Positions 46,891-58,798 of a DNA stretch of 64,000 nucleotides are shown piece by piece. The stretch's first letter is position 1. Each line of letters begins with the position of its first letter. The DNA is from Talpa occidentalis. Its lineage: Eukaryota; Chordata; Mammalia; Eulipotyphla; Talpidae. Made by a program: the position numbers and the translations under genes. The DNA is taken from contig NW_023604861.1 of the NCBI RefSeq assembly GCF_014898055.3, positions 79,518,399 to 79,582,398 on the forward strand. Direction: 5' to 3'. The notes below the pieces were generated by a model. The model saw only the letters and a list, made by a program, of their open reading frames with translations, made no database searches and had not been told where the DNA came from.

Positions 46891-47726
46891 ATTCTTTTGG
46901 TAATCTTTTTTTTTTTTTAAGATTTATTTATTTATTTATTTAAAATAATAAATTTTATTTTTATATTCCCCATACAATTGCAACCCCCCCCATTCTGACA
47001 CCAATCCCTCCCCTCCCGCCCCCCACTCCCCAAAAAGTGTCTCTTGTTCATAGTTTTTTGTTGATTTTGATTTTCGCTTTCTTATAGTTATTCATTTTCC
47101 TGGTCCCTTATTTAAGTTTTCTAGATTCCTGCTATGAGTGAGACCATCCGGTATTTTTCTTTTTCTTTCTGGCTTATTTCGCTGAGCATGATCCCTTCTA
47201 GCTCCATCCATGTTGCTACAAATTGCATGTGTTTATCTTTTTTGAATGCTGAGTAATATTCCATGGTATATATGTATCACATCTTCTTGATCCAGTCATC
47301 TATTTTTGGGCATTTGGGCTGTTTCCAAAGCTTAGCTATTGTAAATAGTGCTGCTATAACCATAGGGGTGCAGGTGTTCTTTGGAATTGATGTTTCTGTG
47401 TCCTTTGGGTAAATACCTAGGAGTGGAATTGCTGGATCAAGAAACTTCTCTGAAGAGGGAATGCAAATGGCCAACAGGCATATGAAAAAATGTTCAACAT
47501 CACTTGTAATCAGGGAAATGCAAATCAAAACTACCATGAGATACCATCTCACACCAGTGAGAATGGCACACATTAAAAAAACTAGCGACAACAAATGTTG
47601 GCGAGGGTGTGGAGAAAAAGGAACTCTTCTGCACTGTTGATGGGGGTGCAAACTAGTCCAACCACTATGGAGAGCTGTGTGGAGATTTCTGGACCTACAA
47701 AACATAGAGATTCTTTTGGTAATCTT
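46891..47726 (-). mobile_element. L1 insertion with 5' inversion (twin priming)
   Basis: Perfect 17-bp target duplication ATTCTTTTGGTAATCTT at 46891-46907 and 47710-47726. 46908-47448 is minus-strand: T/TTTA tail, G-rich 3' UTR (C-rich on the plus strand at 46985-47034) and ORF2 end. 47449-47709 is plus-strand ORF2, beginning 'gaaacttctctgaagag'. In consensus order the plus piece ends near the CATATGA codons just before the minus piece starts (TCCAGCA), so almost nothing was lost at the inversion. It is one of the least diverged L1s here. Confidence 0.92.
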
Positions 47727-48640
47727 ACATTATTAACTAGTCATCCCTTCACTTTCTTGCATTTTCAAACACTTCTTTTCAATTGTATTATTTAAGCAAG
47801 CCCCAAACTCTTTAATATTAAAGAAAAATTTCTTCCATTGAAACCCCTCCCCTGGTTTTTGCACCTGTCACTGCAACTCTCTCTGACACTCCTTCTGTTC
47901 TTCTTACTAACACTGAAATATGGGTGTTCATCAAGGAGTATTCTTTTTCTTTCTTCTCTTCTTGTTTCATATCCTTTGCTAGGTGATCTTCCTATATATG
48001 ATTTCTTTATATATCAACGTAATTCAAGTAACTTATTTAGTTATACATTGGTATTCACAGAAGCAGACTTCAGGACAAGAATTTGAATGTAAGTAGTTTA
48101 TTTTGGAAATTATGACAGTAAATATCAGTAGAGGAATGAGCAAGTGAGAAAGGGAAAGAATCCAATTAACTGAGGGTATATTATCAGCTAATGACCACTG
48201 TGAGCTAATGGGACTTGATCCCACAAGGGAGCTCTGACACATGGTGTAGAGGAGCTTAGTAGGCCTAGAATATGAAATCCCTAGAAGTCCCATAAAGAAT
48301 GTTACACTAATGACTATTTTTTTGTTTGAATATAAAATTGGTTACATTGATAAATGCAGTGACTTCGAATAGGCTATATTTCTTTCCTTTTGTGAAGATG
48401 TAATATGTATACATATTATATATATATATATGTATACATACATATATACATATGTGCATATATGTGTTTGTTTATAAAATTGATTCAAATTATTCAAATT
48501 GATTTAACAGAATCAATTTGATCTACATAATCTCAATGGAAATGGAGAAACTAATATCTACTGGACTTCAATAAATTACAATTATTATTATTGAATTAAC
48601 ATGTGTCACACAGCTTAGGAGACAGATTCACACTTAATGG
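47727..48640. other. Unique sequence with TA/TG-rich microsatellite
   Basis: TATA/TACATA-rich microsatellite at 48405-48465. No gene recognised; an 82-codon plus frame (47838-48086) has hydrophobic content but no motif. Confidence 0.4.
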
Positions 48641-48647
48641 AAACATA

Positions 48648-48954
48648 CTGCTCTCCACTTTTATTTTACTTTTTGAAGATTTATTTATTTATACATACAA
48701 GAACTGGGGTACAGGCCAGAGGTTCGGGGATAACAGGATTCACCAGAGACAGAGAGGGGGGAACAGAACAGGCGGATTAACTGAAATACACTGCCGAGGG
48801 GAGCAGCAGGTGAGACAGGAGAGGTCTGCTGCTGCACCATGTGGGTTAGCTTCCTGGCCTGGGATTGATCTCACGCTGCAGTGGCTGCCAATAGCTTCAT
48901 AGTGCTGACACTTAACCCCCTGTACCACCAGGGAGGCTCTGCTCTCCACTTTTA
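48648..48954 (-). mobile_element. tRNA-derived SINE with 16-bp TSD, antisense
   Basis: Element 48664-48938, with perfect target duplication CTGCTCTCCACTTTTA at 48648-48663 and 48939-48954. Body 'ggattcaccagagacagag', antisense head 'gtaccaccagggaggct'. Older subtype head. Confidence 0.92.
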
Positions 48955-49016
48955 ACAGGCGGCTTATCAGCTATACTTATTTAAGAACGTATCCCTAGTT
49001 CTCAGCACAGCCTTTG

Positions 49017-49970
49017 TGAAGTAATAAAACCTCTACTTAAAGAAAAACCAAGTCATCCCTTGGATTTTTTAAAGAAAAATGAAGTCCTGTTTCATAGGCA
49101 GCAAATCTTCCTTTTTTACACTATTCCATAGTTTCTTTTCTTCTGAATGATCCTCTCAAAATAGTCTTTTCATCTTATCTCCCACTGTTAATTCCATTGA
49201 CTAGTGACAACTGAGTACACACTGGGTGGGAGATATAGCATATGTGATAACACTGTGACTATGAGCATAAGGTCAAAATAGGCAAAGTCTGAAAGATCAT
49301 ACCTTTTACTAACAAGTGTATAAAATAATCCTATCCTCCAAAAGACCACAGTTGTGCATAAATCCAGAAAGCAAAATAGCTTATTGCTGATGTGAGGATC
49401 CCTGCTCAGCATGCCAATTTACTAGACAAATTTCCTTCCTTAAAAAGAAGAAATAATAATAGTAGCTAATTCATAGTGTTGTTATATAGATTAAATGAGA
49501 TTTTTCTTATAAAGCATCAAGCACAGTGTCTGGCACATAGCACGTTGTTGATACATGTAGGCTATTGTGAATAATTATATATAGTCAACATCTACCAGCC
49601 ATGATTTCCTCCCAGGCACATGCATTTATGTTACTGATATGTTACGATATGTTATGATACTGAAACATCTGCTCTAATTTCCTTTATCTGAAAAAAATAT
49701 ATAAAGAGAAGTACTCTTTAGACATGCCCACATATTTCTACTTGGTCTTTTCTGAGTCCCTGCTTAAACTTCACCAGAGGTGTTCAATTTCAAAGGTACA
49801 TACAGCATATGCCTTCCATGTCCCCAACAGGATCCCGTATACATGGTGATTGGTTTTTTGGAAATCTTCATAGTGTAGACTTGATTTTTCTACAAACGTA
49901 GACTTGATTTTTCTTTAAAAAATCCAAGTGTAGACTTGGTTTTTCTTTAAGTAGAGGTTTTATTACTTCA
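49017..49970. repeat. 70-bp inverted repeat with 814-bp spacer
   Basis: Left arm 49017-49086 and right arm 49901-49970 are reverse complements at 66 of 70 positions by my alignment. The right arm is preceded by one more copy of GTAGACTTGATTTTTCT (49875-49891), and a related copy lies inside it. The right arm runs into the old L1 3' terminus at 49968. The spacer contains a MIR. Confidence 0.85.
49440..49585 (+). repeat. MIR 3' half
   Basis: 'aataataatagtagctaatt', 'catagtgttgttatatagat', 'taaatgagat', 'aagcacagtgtctggcacat' and 'agcacgttgttgata' follow the MIR 3' half. Lies between the arms of the inverted repeat. Confidence 0.75.
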
Positions 49971-50115
49971 TAACATGGTACAAGTTTTAGGTATACAGCT
50001 TTATATTTTGATATCTGTATTTACTACCTTACCATCCCCAACATGCATTGATTTGGTTCACTAATAGCTTATCTGTCATTTACACACATCTCCCTTCGGT
50101 CCAAACATTATCATC
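49968..50115 (-). mobile_element. Old L1 3' terminus, antisense
   Basis: 'ggtacaagttttaggtatac', 'agctttatattttgatatct' and 'accttaccatccccaacatg' match the antisense 3' end of old L1. Truncated. Confidence 0.65.
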
Positions 50116-51510
50116 ATATATGCCTGAAGGATTAAAAATGTCCTAGGATTAAGGATCGTAGGGTTCAGTGGCAGCCTAAGGACAACATGGGCCCTATGCC
50201 TCACTTCATGCTTACTTACAAGCTACAGATGTAGACAAGAGATTACATCCCTGGGCTCCAGGGGTTATTTCTCTCCTACTCACTGCTTGGTTGCAGCAGA
50301 GATACACCCCTTTCTTGCACAGAGTTGAACCCTAGAAGAGGAGTCATAACCTGGGGTGATGCTCAAATACAATAAGAACTTTCAAATTGCAGATAAAAAG
50401 GAAGATTTTCCCCCTTCACATTGATTTATTTAGGTTAGCAATTTTCTTATTGAGTTAGTGCTGGATTTCTTGAGCATGTTCTTATGTTCTGAGGTCTTCT
50501 AAAACTAAATATCAACTATGAAAGCAGAAATCTGCTGTTAGCTACTAAAAAACATTGTTTAAGTAACAATATTCAACTTTGCTTTAAATGAGTCATGCCA
50601 TGGTTCTTTTAACAAAGGGATACATATAATATTTACAAGTATACACACAAATATACATATATGTGTATCCATACATTCTATGTGCATTGCCTAAGTACAG
50701 GGGAATATTTATCAGGAAAATATGTGCCTCTGAGACCTCCACACCTTTAGGATGTAAATGCAGGCATTGGGCACTGCAGGTACTCCCTAGTGTGAGTTAT
50801 GGTTTATATAGTAATTTGCTCAGCTGAGTAGCAGTCTAATGATTTGCAATCAGCAATGCTTTCTCCTGATTCAGCTGATGTCTCAACTTCTTCACGGTAT
50901 TCATTAAGTAATTTTTGATATTTATGTTCCACTCCTGTACTTTATTTCCAAGCACTGTAGTTAACATGTAGGAAATCCCTGACAGCTAAGTTTAATCAAC
51001 ACAAACAAGAGACTCAGTTCATTACATATTTGTTTATGTTTTGTTATTTGAAAATGACCTGGACTGAATGCTTCCTAAACCAATTTGCTGTGTTATTGTT
51101 GTAGTGGTTGTTGAAAAGTAGAAAGTGTGAAAGGGCTTCAGGATCAAGGCAGTGAGGACCAAAGAGGTGAGGTTGAGACCAGATTGGAATTGCCATCACT
51201 GCAGCCAGACAGGAAAAGTAAAGAGTTGAAAGAAGTTGATCTATTTCAGTAGATAATTAAACTATCTGTTCAGGACAAATGAAAAGCGTCAATAGAAATA
51301 GGTGATGAGAGGTTTGGATACAAAAGATAATAAACATAGGGGCTACCCTAATTCTTACATGGAAGTAGCAGTCAAAAAGGGACAGTTATGAGGTAATCAC
51401 ATTTATATGTTACTTGAAAGTAAATCAATGAATTCCCTAAATTAATTTCCTATATTTTTTCATAACCCTGGAACTCTGGGCATGTGTCTGCCTTTGCAAA
51501 GTTTTCACCA
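50116..51510. other. Unique sequence, no gene recognised
   Basis: No lasting frame, no repeat I can support. Confidence 0.4.
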
Positions 51511-51514
51511 TTAT

Positions 51515-51605
51515 ATTTTTATGTATCTGGGGATTGTAGGATTATCACCATGTGGGGCACATAGTAAGTTCTTAGTAAATGCTAGCTATTGTTATTTCTG
51601 GATAT
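51515..51605 (+). repeat. MIR or L2 3' end fragment
   Basis: 'tggggcacatagtaagttct' and 'tagtaaatgctagctattgt' are the standard end shared by MIR and L2. Too short to decide between them; the CTATTGTTATT end favours MIR. Confidence 0.55.
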
Positions 51606-52246
51606 ATGCTAGACATTTTATTGTCAGAATTCAGAGACCACTCACACCACGTGAACTGCAAGAATGCTTAGCTATGCTATTTAGAAGGGTTCCTTCATCA
51701 TTACATTGGTTTACATTTTGTTAGAAGATGAATTTGATTGGGGGTATTGGAGTTTGCGTAAGGTATTAGAAAATGGAATATTTTACAAATATGTTCATCA
51801 TGTTAGTCGTCAGGTTTTATGTTGGGTTGACAAATATCACAATATTTATTAGAACCACTGTCTTGTGATTCTTTTTACAAAGACAGTGATTCTTTTTACA
51901 AAAAGATTAATTGTTGAATTATTCATTTTAAAAATCACAAGTCTGATCAATATATATAAACTTAATATGAAAGGGTGATATTGAATGTTTTTATCCTCCT
52001 CATTAGGAGCAAACAGAAGTAATTTTTCTGTGGTTGTGGGTTGCTTCAACTTGAAGAAGAGACAAACAAAAACCAAATCTCTCTGAAAAGAATTAAACCA
52101 ACTCACTGAAAGCAGAGATTATGACAGTTTCAGGGCCTTCCATGGTTAGCAGACTTGGTTCAAAAATTGGTATCATTATGGCAAGTAGGTATGAATGAAA
52201 CAGACTTGATTCGTTACTCTTCTGGAAGTTTTAAAACCTGTTTAGA

Positions 52247-52597
52247 GTGTTTTATTTCTCCCAGGATAATTCTATTATCTTAACTATTCCAGATTATAAA
52301 CTACCAATAAAACCAGGAGTAGTCAAACAGCGTGTTAATGTTAATTCCATCAAGAAGCTTCAGAAGATGCGGATCAATTTGCCCATAAAAATACTACTTG
52401 GAGCTCATTTGTCAGAAAGATTCTGGGGCAGTGCAGTTTTCCATCTTGACCTTGCAAAAAATGATGAAAACATCTTGAATCTTCACTTCATCTCTCACCC
52501 ATTTCAAAATAACATCTTTGCTCGTGGTCTCAGCATTGGAATTTTCTCCCAATCATCTCACTGGGTTGCTTTGTCTCACAGCAGGTGCACATGCTAA
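52247..52597 (+). other. Unexplained 116-codon open frame
   Basis: An open frame in a region without recognised repeats, in otherwise AT-rich DNA. It reads 'MFYFSQDNSIILTIPDYKLP', then a Lys-rich part ('KQRVNVNSIKKLQKMRINLP'), then mixed hydrophobic and polar residues. I recognise no domain, no signal peptide and no membrane segment. There is no visible promoter, splice-site pair or poly(A) tail to call a gene or a processed copy. A chance frame is the most likely reading; a decayed exon or transposon piece is possible. Confidence 0.2.
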
Positions 52598-53109
52598 TAG
52601 CCACTGCTGTTGCTGATGCCATCATTTTTCACCTTATTGTTTTGATTTATTACTGTTTTGAGTTTGAATTTGGAATCCATTGTTTATTCCATTGCATGCT
52701 AATGAGATTTTTCTGCCTCAAAGGTATGTGGCAGTCCCCTCTTTTTTCCAGCTTCATATGTAATTTGTATAAAACTGATTTACATTAGCCAATTTCATAT
52801 GTAAAGATCCCTCTGTGTGTGTATGTGTTTTTCCTTATTTTTTAAACTTTCTGTTTCTACAACTAAGGACAATTTTTAAAGAGAAAAAATAAATTCAAAA
52901 ACATGCTCTCAAAATTCTCCCCTTATCATCATACTTTCTGGGAACTACCACTGCCATTTGATATTTATGTTATTGCTAATGTATTAGAATAAAACATAAA
53001 GCCATTATCAAAGAGATTTACTTCAAAATGAGCTTTCACTAAATGTATACCTCATTTCTTTCCAAAGTAAAATTTTATAACTAAAGTTAATACTAATCAT
53101 CTGTTTATT

Positions 53110-53570
53110 TCCAAAAGGAATCATTTAGCATAGACAGAGTTCTAGCCACTGGTCTAAGTGCTGGGGAATATATAAGTGAAAATATATAGTTTACGTCCCC
53201 AGAGAAACTAACAGTTCAGCAGAGATATATGTAGTCAAAAAAAAACCAAACATTTATTCTACAGTGGAATAAGTTATATACTAGTGCAGTTGAAGTTTAA
53301 TGCACAAAAAAGAGGAGGGCACACTAATTGGGTAAGTCAAGGAAAGCTTTGCAGAAGCAGTGATTTTGACTTTTGGAAAAGAAATTGAAGTTGATCAAAA
53401 TATATATGAGACTGAGGGAGAAGTCATTGTTAAGGAAGCAGCAGGGCCCAAGGCAAAGGGATAAGAAAATAGAGCACATTTAGGGAATTCTAAGTAGTTG
53501 GTGTGGGTAGTGTGTGATTTGGGGGATGTTAAATTAAGTTGGGAAGTTTGAAAACTGATCATGAAGAACT
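53110..53570 (-). repeat. Old L2-like repeat with continuation, antisense
   Basis: 'tctaagtgctggggaatata', 'gaaactaacagttcagcaga' then 'caaggaaagctttgcagaag' and 'gaagcagcagggcccaagg' repeat the order seen at 655-1135 and in the corresponding ancient mammalian repeat. Strongly diverged. Confidence 0.55.
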
Positions 53571-53614
53571 TCTGTATTTAATTCTGCAAAGATTTGATTT
53601 TTAAGTTTAATATC

Positions 53615-53765
53615 AAAAGACTAACCTGGAGAGGTAATTTTAAATGTGTATCCACAGAACTCACTACCCCCAAAATTCTACTTCAATAGCTTGAGGTGGC
53701 TACTGGGATTCTGCACTTTGTACAAATCCCCCTATGTGGTTTTTAGACCACGCCACAAAGAGAAG
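53615..53765. mobile_element. Probable hAT-type transposon remnant
   Basis: 'aacctggagaggtaatttta', 'gggattctgcactttgtac' and the end 'tgtggtttttagaccac' resemble a short mammalian hAT element whose ends read GTGGTTCTCAACC. Highly diverged; call is tentative. Confidence 0.4.
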
Positions 53766-56700
53766 CCTTTAAAGAAATATGAGCAAGCAAGGTAGTTACT
53801 TAATCGGAATTGCATGCTGAATACTTTGGTAACATTGTAGAAAATGCCAAAATAACTATTTGGTCAAGTCATTCAAACCATTGGATCAGCGCAATAAAAA
53901 TATTTGCCAAACTCATTGGCCAACTGAGCCTGAAAGGTGACCCAATGGTCTGACTTGGAACTATTTTAAAGTATTTCTCTGAGCTTATCATTCTAGAGAA
54001 TAGTGTTATTGTTTGCCTTTGGACTTTCTTCAGGAAAACAACTCAATTTCTGGTGGTTTATGTTTCAGAGTTTATCAGTAACTTCAAGTTTTGTAGTCTC
54101 AGTATTTGTGTTAACTGAAATCAAGTATTCAACATTGGAAATTATTGGCTTCAGTTTGTATTGGTCACTTTGCAATACAGACTGGTAAGCAGGTAAACCC
54201 ATGAGCTTTTCCTAGTCATATCTGATTTGTAAATATGTCTCTAATCTGACTCTCATGACTTTGTAAGATAGATTCCTATATGAAAATATTTACGATATAG
54301 TACCTTATTAAACATTCCTCTCAGATATTTCCATGCTATCCAATGTTTTTTCCATGTAACTAGAGATTAAAAATATGATTTATTTATTAATCACTAGGGG
54401 TCATATACAGTATAAAGAGATCCAAAGTAATATAATTAATCTTTGATCTATGGTAGAATTCTCAAGGTTTGGAATATGGAAAACTGTCCTGGGGTCACTA
54501 AGATCCTTCCACAGTCTGAATTATTCCTTCTCTTCCAACTTCATATCTGTGCAAGGCTGGATTTTCTTCATATGCTTCAATGAAGACACATATCTAGCAG
54601 ATTGAATGCAGGAGCAACATAAGAACTCAGCTGTCTTCTATTAAGTGAAACTTTAAAGGGATTTGCAAAAATGTGAAACAACGCCATATTTATTCATTAT
54701 TTTGTTTGAAAAATGCAGTTATTTTTCATGACATAAATTATGTGATTGTATACTGTGCATGCTGCACTTACGTGTCGCTTTAAATAAATTTCCAATATGG
54801 TAAATATTGATAGTTATAGCCCACAAAATCAAAGCTCTTTGGGGTATTCAGTAATTTTAAGAGTATAAAGGGTCCTGAAACCAAAAAGTTTGAGAAACAT
54901 CAACCTATATAGAAGATTCATGAAAATTTGTGAATATTTCGTGTTCATATATGTAAGAATGGTAGCATTCAGTTCATTTGAGAAATCTAAATTTGACTTG
55001 TTCTCTTTTGAATCAAATGCTCTGAACTTCACTTCAAAAGTCTATATCTAGTATAACATGCTGTTAAAAATTCAAGTTGATAAAAAATGCCTAACCCTTT
55101 AAAGAAAATAATTCTTTTTTTGCGGGGAATACACACATGTGCATTAATATATATTTGCATGTGTACATGAATGCATGTGTATATGAATGTATTTTCAGTA
55201 TAGAGAGATGAGAATCTCAAAGGGTTGGGATAGGAAAAATAATATTTCACACATTTCCTACTAAATGGATGTGCTATTGTTCTATGTGGTCACACCAGTC
55301 CCCGTGCCTTCTTAAAGGCTTTTCTGCCACACAGTCTTGTAAATCTTTTGCAATTTTGCTACATATATTACCTTCTAGATTTTCTTCTAAAAGAATATCT
55401 TTCTTTACAGTGATTTTTAGAATATATTTGTATATATACATATATGCTGAATGGAGAGTTTTTTTTCAAATATATAGGTATATGTATTTTCCTGATCCAA
55501 TTTCTAATTTCTTACTATACATTTACATCATTTCTTAGATTTTACTGTGCTTGCTTTTCAATTTAAATGTACAGATTTCATCAATATATTATTGGTTTCT
55601 CTCTCCTGCAAATCATTAATGAAGACGTTATATAAGACCTGACAAAACACCAGACCTTCAAACTCTGCACTAAAACTCTTCCCTTCCCTGTGATATATTG
55701 TCATTTATTGGTGCCCTATTCCATTTATCATTACTGGCTAGGTTTCAATATACACAACAGTCCTCATATCCAAGCAAATTTGAATTAATTTTGGAAGTAA
55801 GATTTTGTGATGTCTTTATAAAATTATTCACTAAAATCAAGAAGGATCACTTGCATCTTTCTAGGGAAATATTTCCTTGCTAACTTTATAATTGTATAAC
55901 TTTTTTTCCTCCTAGAATCCTATGCCTCCTCTATACCACCTTCTGCCACCATCCAAGTTTTCTCTGTGAAGAAGATTTGTTCAGCCTGCTTGGTTAATGT
56001 CCACAGTTTGCCATCTTCAAGTTGCTCAAATATCATACCTTTTCATACTTGTAAACCTAAGCTTTTTGATTGTTTTTTCTTGGTAGAGACATAAGTCTTA
56101 CTGTTCTCACTCATTTTCTTTTCATATTTGCATAAAGAATTTTGGAGTCACTGTTACTTCTTTTCAGTACATTCTATAGTACCCATATAGTATTCTTAGC
56201 TAGAATTTTGTTCCTTCAGTACCTTACTACCATCTTTTCCTCAAAAATGTATTTCTTGATTTGTGGGCCTTTCTTGATAGTACAGTGGTCAGTAGCAGCA
56301 AATGTCACATACGTAGACAAGAATAAGATTGAGATTCAGTTCCACAGGTCTCATTACTGAACTTGATGGTTGAAATCCCCAAACTAGGTTCTTTCTTCTT
56401 ATTAGGAAATGAGGGGATAAGATAAGTAGTTATAGAGGAATATACTGAGTTGATAGGGGAAGTAAGTCACACCCCTGTGCCCAGTCTCTGCCCACAGGAG
56501 AATAAGATGACAGCTCTGTAGAAGCATAGTAGACTTCAACTTTAAAAGAGGTATTCTGTCTGTTTTGAGAACTGGCAACGGTATAATTTAGGTAAGTTCT
56601 AGCATCATCTTTCTAAATGAAGCTATGCCTAAGGAAGGGTAAAATAATATTTAACTAAAGATTACTATGAATGAAGGCTTAACTCCTTGAAGGGGTCTGT

Positions 56701-56965
56701 ATCCCAATGGGACAGGGAAAGCTAATGAAGAACTGAAAGGGTAAGATGTGGGAAGAAGGGTGGATTTGAGGTTCAAGACATGTTTCTGTAAAAGTCAAGG
56801 TCCTGAACAGTAACATCCAAGAAGGTCTTGGATGTGCAGAGAAGGCACTTTATTTCAGGAAAGTTGAATAACATGAAACAATGAACAAGGAATAAAATGG
56901 TGAGACAAATTGATCCAAAGTGCTAGTCCACAGAACATTATAGGGGCAATGATCAGTCATTCACT
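53766..56965. other. Mostly unique sequence with one transposon end
   Basis: A hAT-like end ('aaaccaaaaagtttgagaaa') lies at about 54840-54900. TA/TG-rich patches at 55130-55190 and 55425-55485. No gene recognised. A perfect 9-bp hairpin occurs at 56813-56835 (ACATCCAAG / CTTGGATGT). Confidence 0.4.
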
Positions 56966-56967
56966 TA

Positions 56968-57110
56968 CTTCTTCCTTCATTTATTATTTATTCATCAATA
57001 TTTTTAAGCATCTTTCATGTCCTAAGATAAAATCAGAGTCAAGAAAGAACACAAAGTTGCCACAAAGAAATCAGACTTTGCCTTAAATAGCTCACAATAT
57101 AATGACATTG
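56968..57110 (-). repeat. L2 3' end, antisense, diverged
   Basis: 'cttcatttattatttattca', 'atctttcatgtcctaaga' and 'aaatagctcacaatataatg' follow the antisense L2 3' end. Weak but ordered. Confidence 0.5.
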
Positions 57111-57782
57111 CTAAAAGAGACTAGAGTTTGAAATATGGACATTTCAGAAATGTCAGAGAACCAAGCAAATACCAAGGGGCTAGGGAATTGAACACTCTGT
57201 TCTTCCATACAGGTGCTGGAAAAGAGGAAGGTGGGGGCATCAATGAGGGTGTTGCCTCATGGAAACTACTTATTGGCCTGATGCAATGAAATCCAACCAC
57301 CCAGCTTGGTGGAAGTAATCCAACTCTGCTTAAGGTCTTAGTTGAGCAAGAACAAAAGGGACAATGCTTTCTTTAACTATCACTTGTTATAATAGAACCC
57401 CTGTTAAGGTAGGAGGGGGAAGCAGTTTGCAAAGACAAAAACAGAATCAAGTTATGCTAATATTGATTTCAGTTTTATTGCACTGTAATGAGAGACTGTA
57501 GTGACTGTGTGATGGTCTGCCCAGGGAATTTTTCCTACTCAGAACATATACTTGAATTTCCTGCAAGACCCATTCAACTAATTGTAGGGGACTGGTGAAA
57601 AATGTCTTAGTTTCTTGGTACTTTTGTTGGAATAATGCTGGGGGGTGTACTACATTGTCTACCAGCTTTTTAGAGGACCTGATTGCCCCATGTGGTCAAG
57701 TTAAGTAACTGATTTGGTACCTCACATTGGCTGGCTGGCCTCCTTTCCTTCCCATACTCACTTCTTTATTTCTCTAGTCTTC
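57111..57782. other. Unique sequence, no gene recognised
   Basis: Nothing recognised. Confidence 0.4.
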
Positions 57783-58085
57783 TGGGGCCACCTTTTATTT
57801 TATTTTTTTTAAAGATTTATTTATTTATACAAGAACCGGAGTACAGGCCAGATGTGCAGGAGGGTGAGAGGATTCACCAGAGACAGAGCGGGGAACAGAA
57901 CAGGCAGACTGACCAAATACACTGCTGAGGGGAGCAGATGGCCAGACAGGAGAGGTCTGCTGCGCCATGTGGGATTCTCGCTGGCCGGCCAGGATCAAAC
58001 CTGCACTGCAGAGGCTGCGGATATCTTCACAGTGTGGGCCGTCAACCGCCTGTGCCACCAGGGAGGCCCTTGGGACCACCTTTTA
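57783..58085 (-). mobile_element. tRNA-derived SINE, antisense
   Basis: Element 57798-58070. Target duplication TGGGGCCACCTTTTA (57783-57797) and TGGGACCACCTTTTA (58071-58085), one difference. Antisense tail, body 'aggattcaccagagacag' and head 'gtgccaccagggaggccc'. B-box in antisense 'ggatcaaacctg'. Confidence 0.92.
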
Positions 58086-58798
58086 AAGAACTCATCAATA
58101 TCTACATACTTCTTCTCAGTGTCTGCTTCTAGGGGAACCCAAACAACATAGACCATTTATTGACTTTTACATCCTTATTTGCCAATAATGTTTTAAAAAG
58201 ACCAGCCTACATATAACTTCTTTGGATCTTTTCTCAACTTGCCCACATTTAAACAATTACCCAACCCTTTTGTTCCTACAGTATTGTACTCTGTTATGGC
58301 AATTATTGTTACTCTAATTAACTGAGTAACCAGTTGTAGTATCCCTCTGTTCCTCAACCTCTTGAGAAAATGGATTTAAACCCTTATTCTTTATGTAAAA
58401 CTATAAGTCCAGTGGCCTCCCCAAGAAATCTTTACTACCAGGGAACTTAGAATTTCACAGTTTCTGATTCAAAGTTCAGTAAATGCTGAACTCTTGTCTC
58501 CTATACTGCAGCTGTGGTTGTTCCTTTATTTACCTTTTGGCCATAACCTATATCTTGAACCCAGTCCTTTTTCATAATTTCCACCAAAAAAATTGGGGTA
58601 AGGTGGGATAAGAATACTACTGATACTCATTCCATTCCAACATAATCTTCTAAGCATAAATGCTATTCCAGATATTCTAGGATGTGGAGAACATGGATAA
58701 GACTGACAGTGCCCCTGTTTATTATGGTCAGACTTATTTTAAATGCCATGTCCTGTTCTAGAGTAGTGCCATAACTGAGCTAAAATATCATTTTTCCC
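58086..58798. other. Unique sequence, no gene recognised
   Basis: Nothing recognised. Confidence 0.4.

Noticed and set aside
47277..47705. 142-codon minus-strand frame that seems to fuse two L1-like parts
   Set aside because: It runs across the inversion point of a twin-primed L1. The first part is the antisense of ORF2 and only the second part is ORF2 sense; it is not a fusion gene.
48405..48465. Origin or regulatory element in the TA/TG-rich stretch
   Set aside because: Reads as a decayed simple repeat; no supporting motif.
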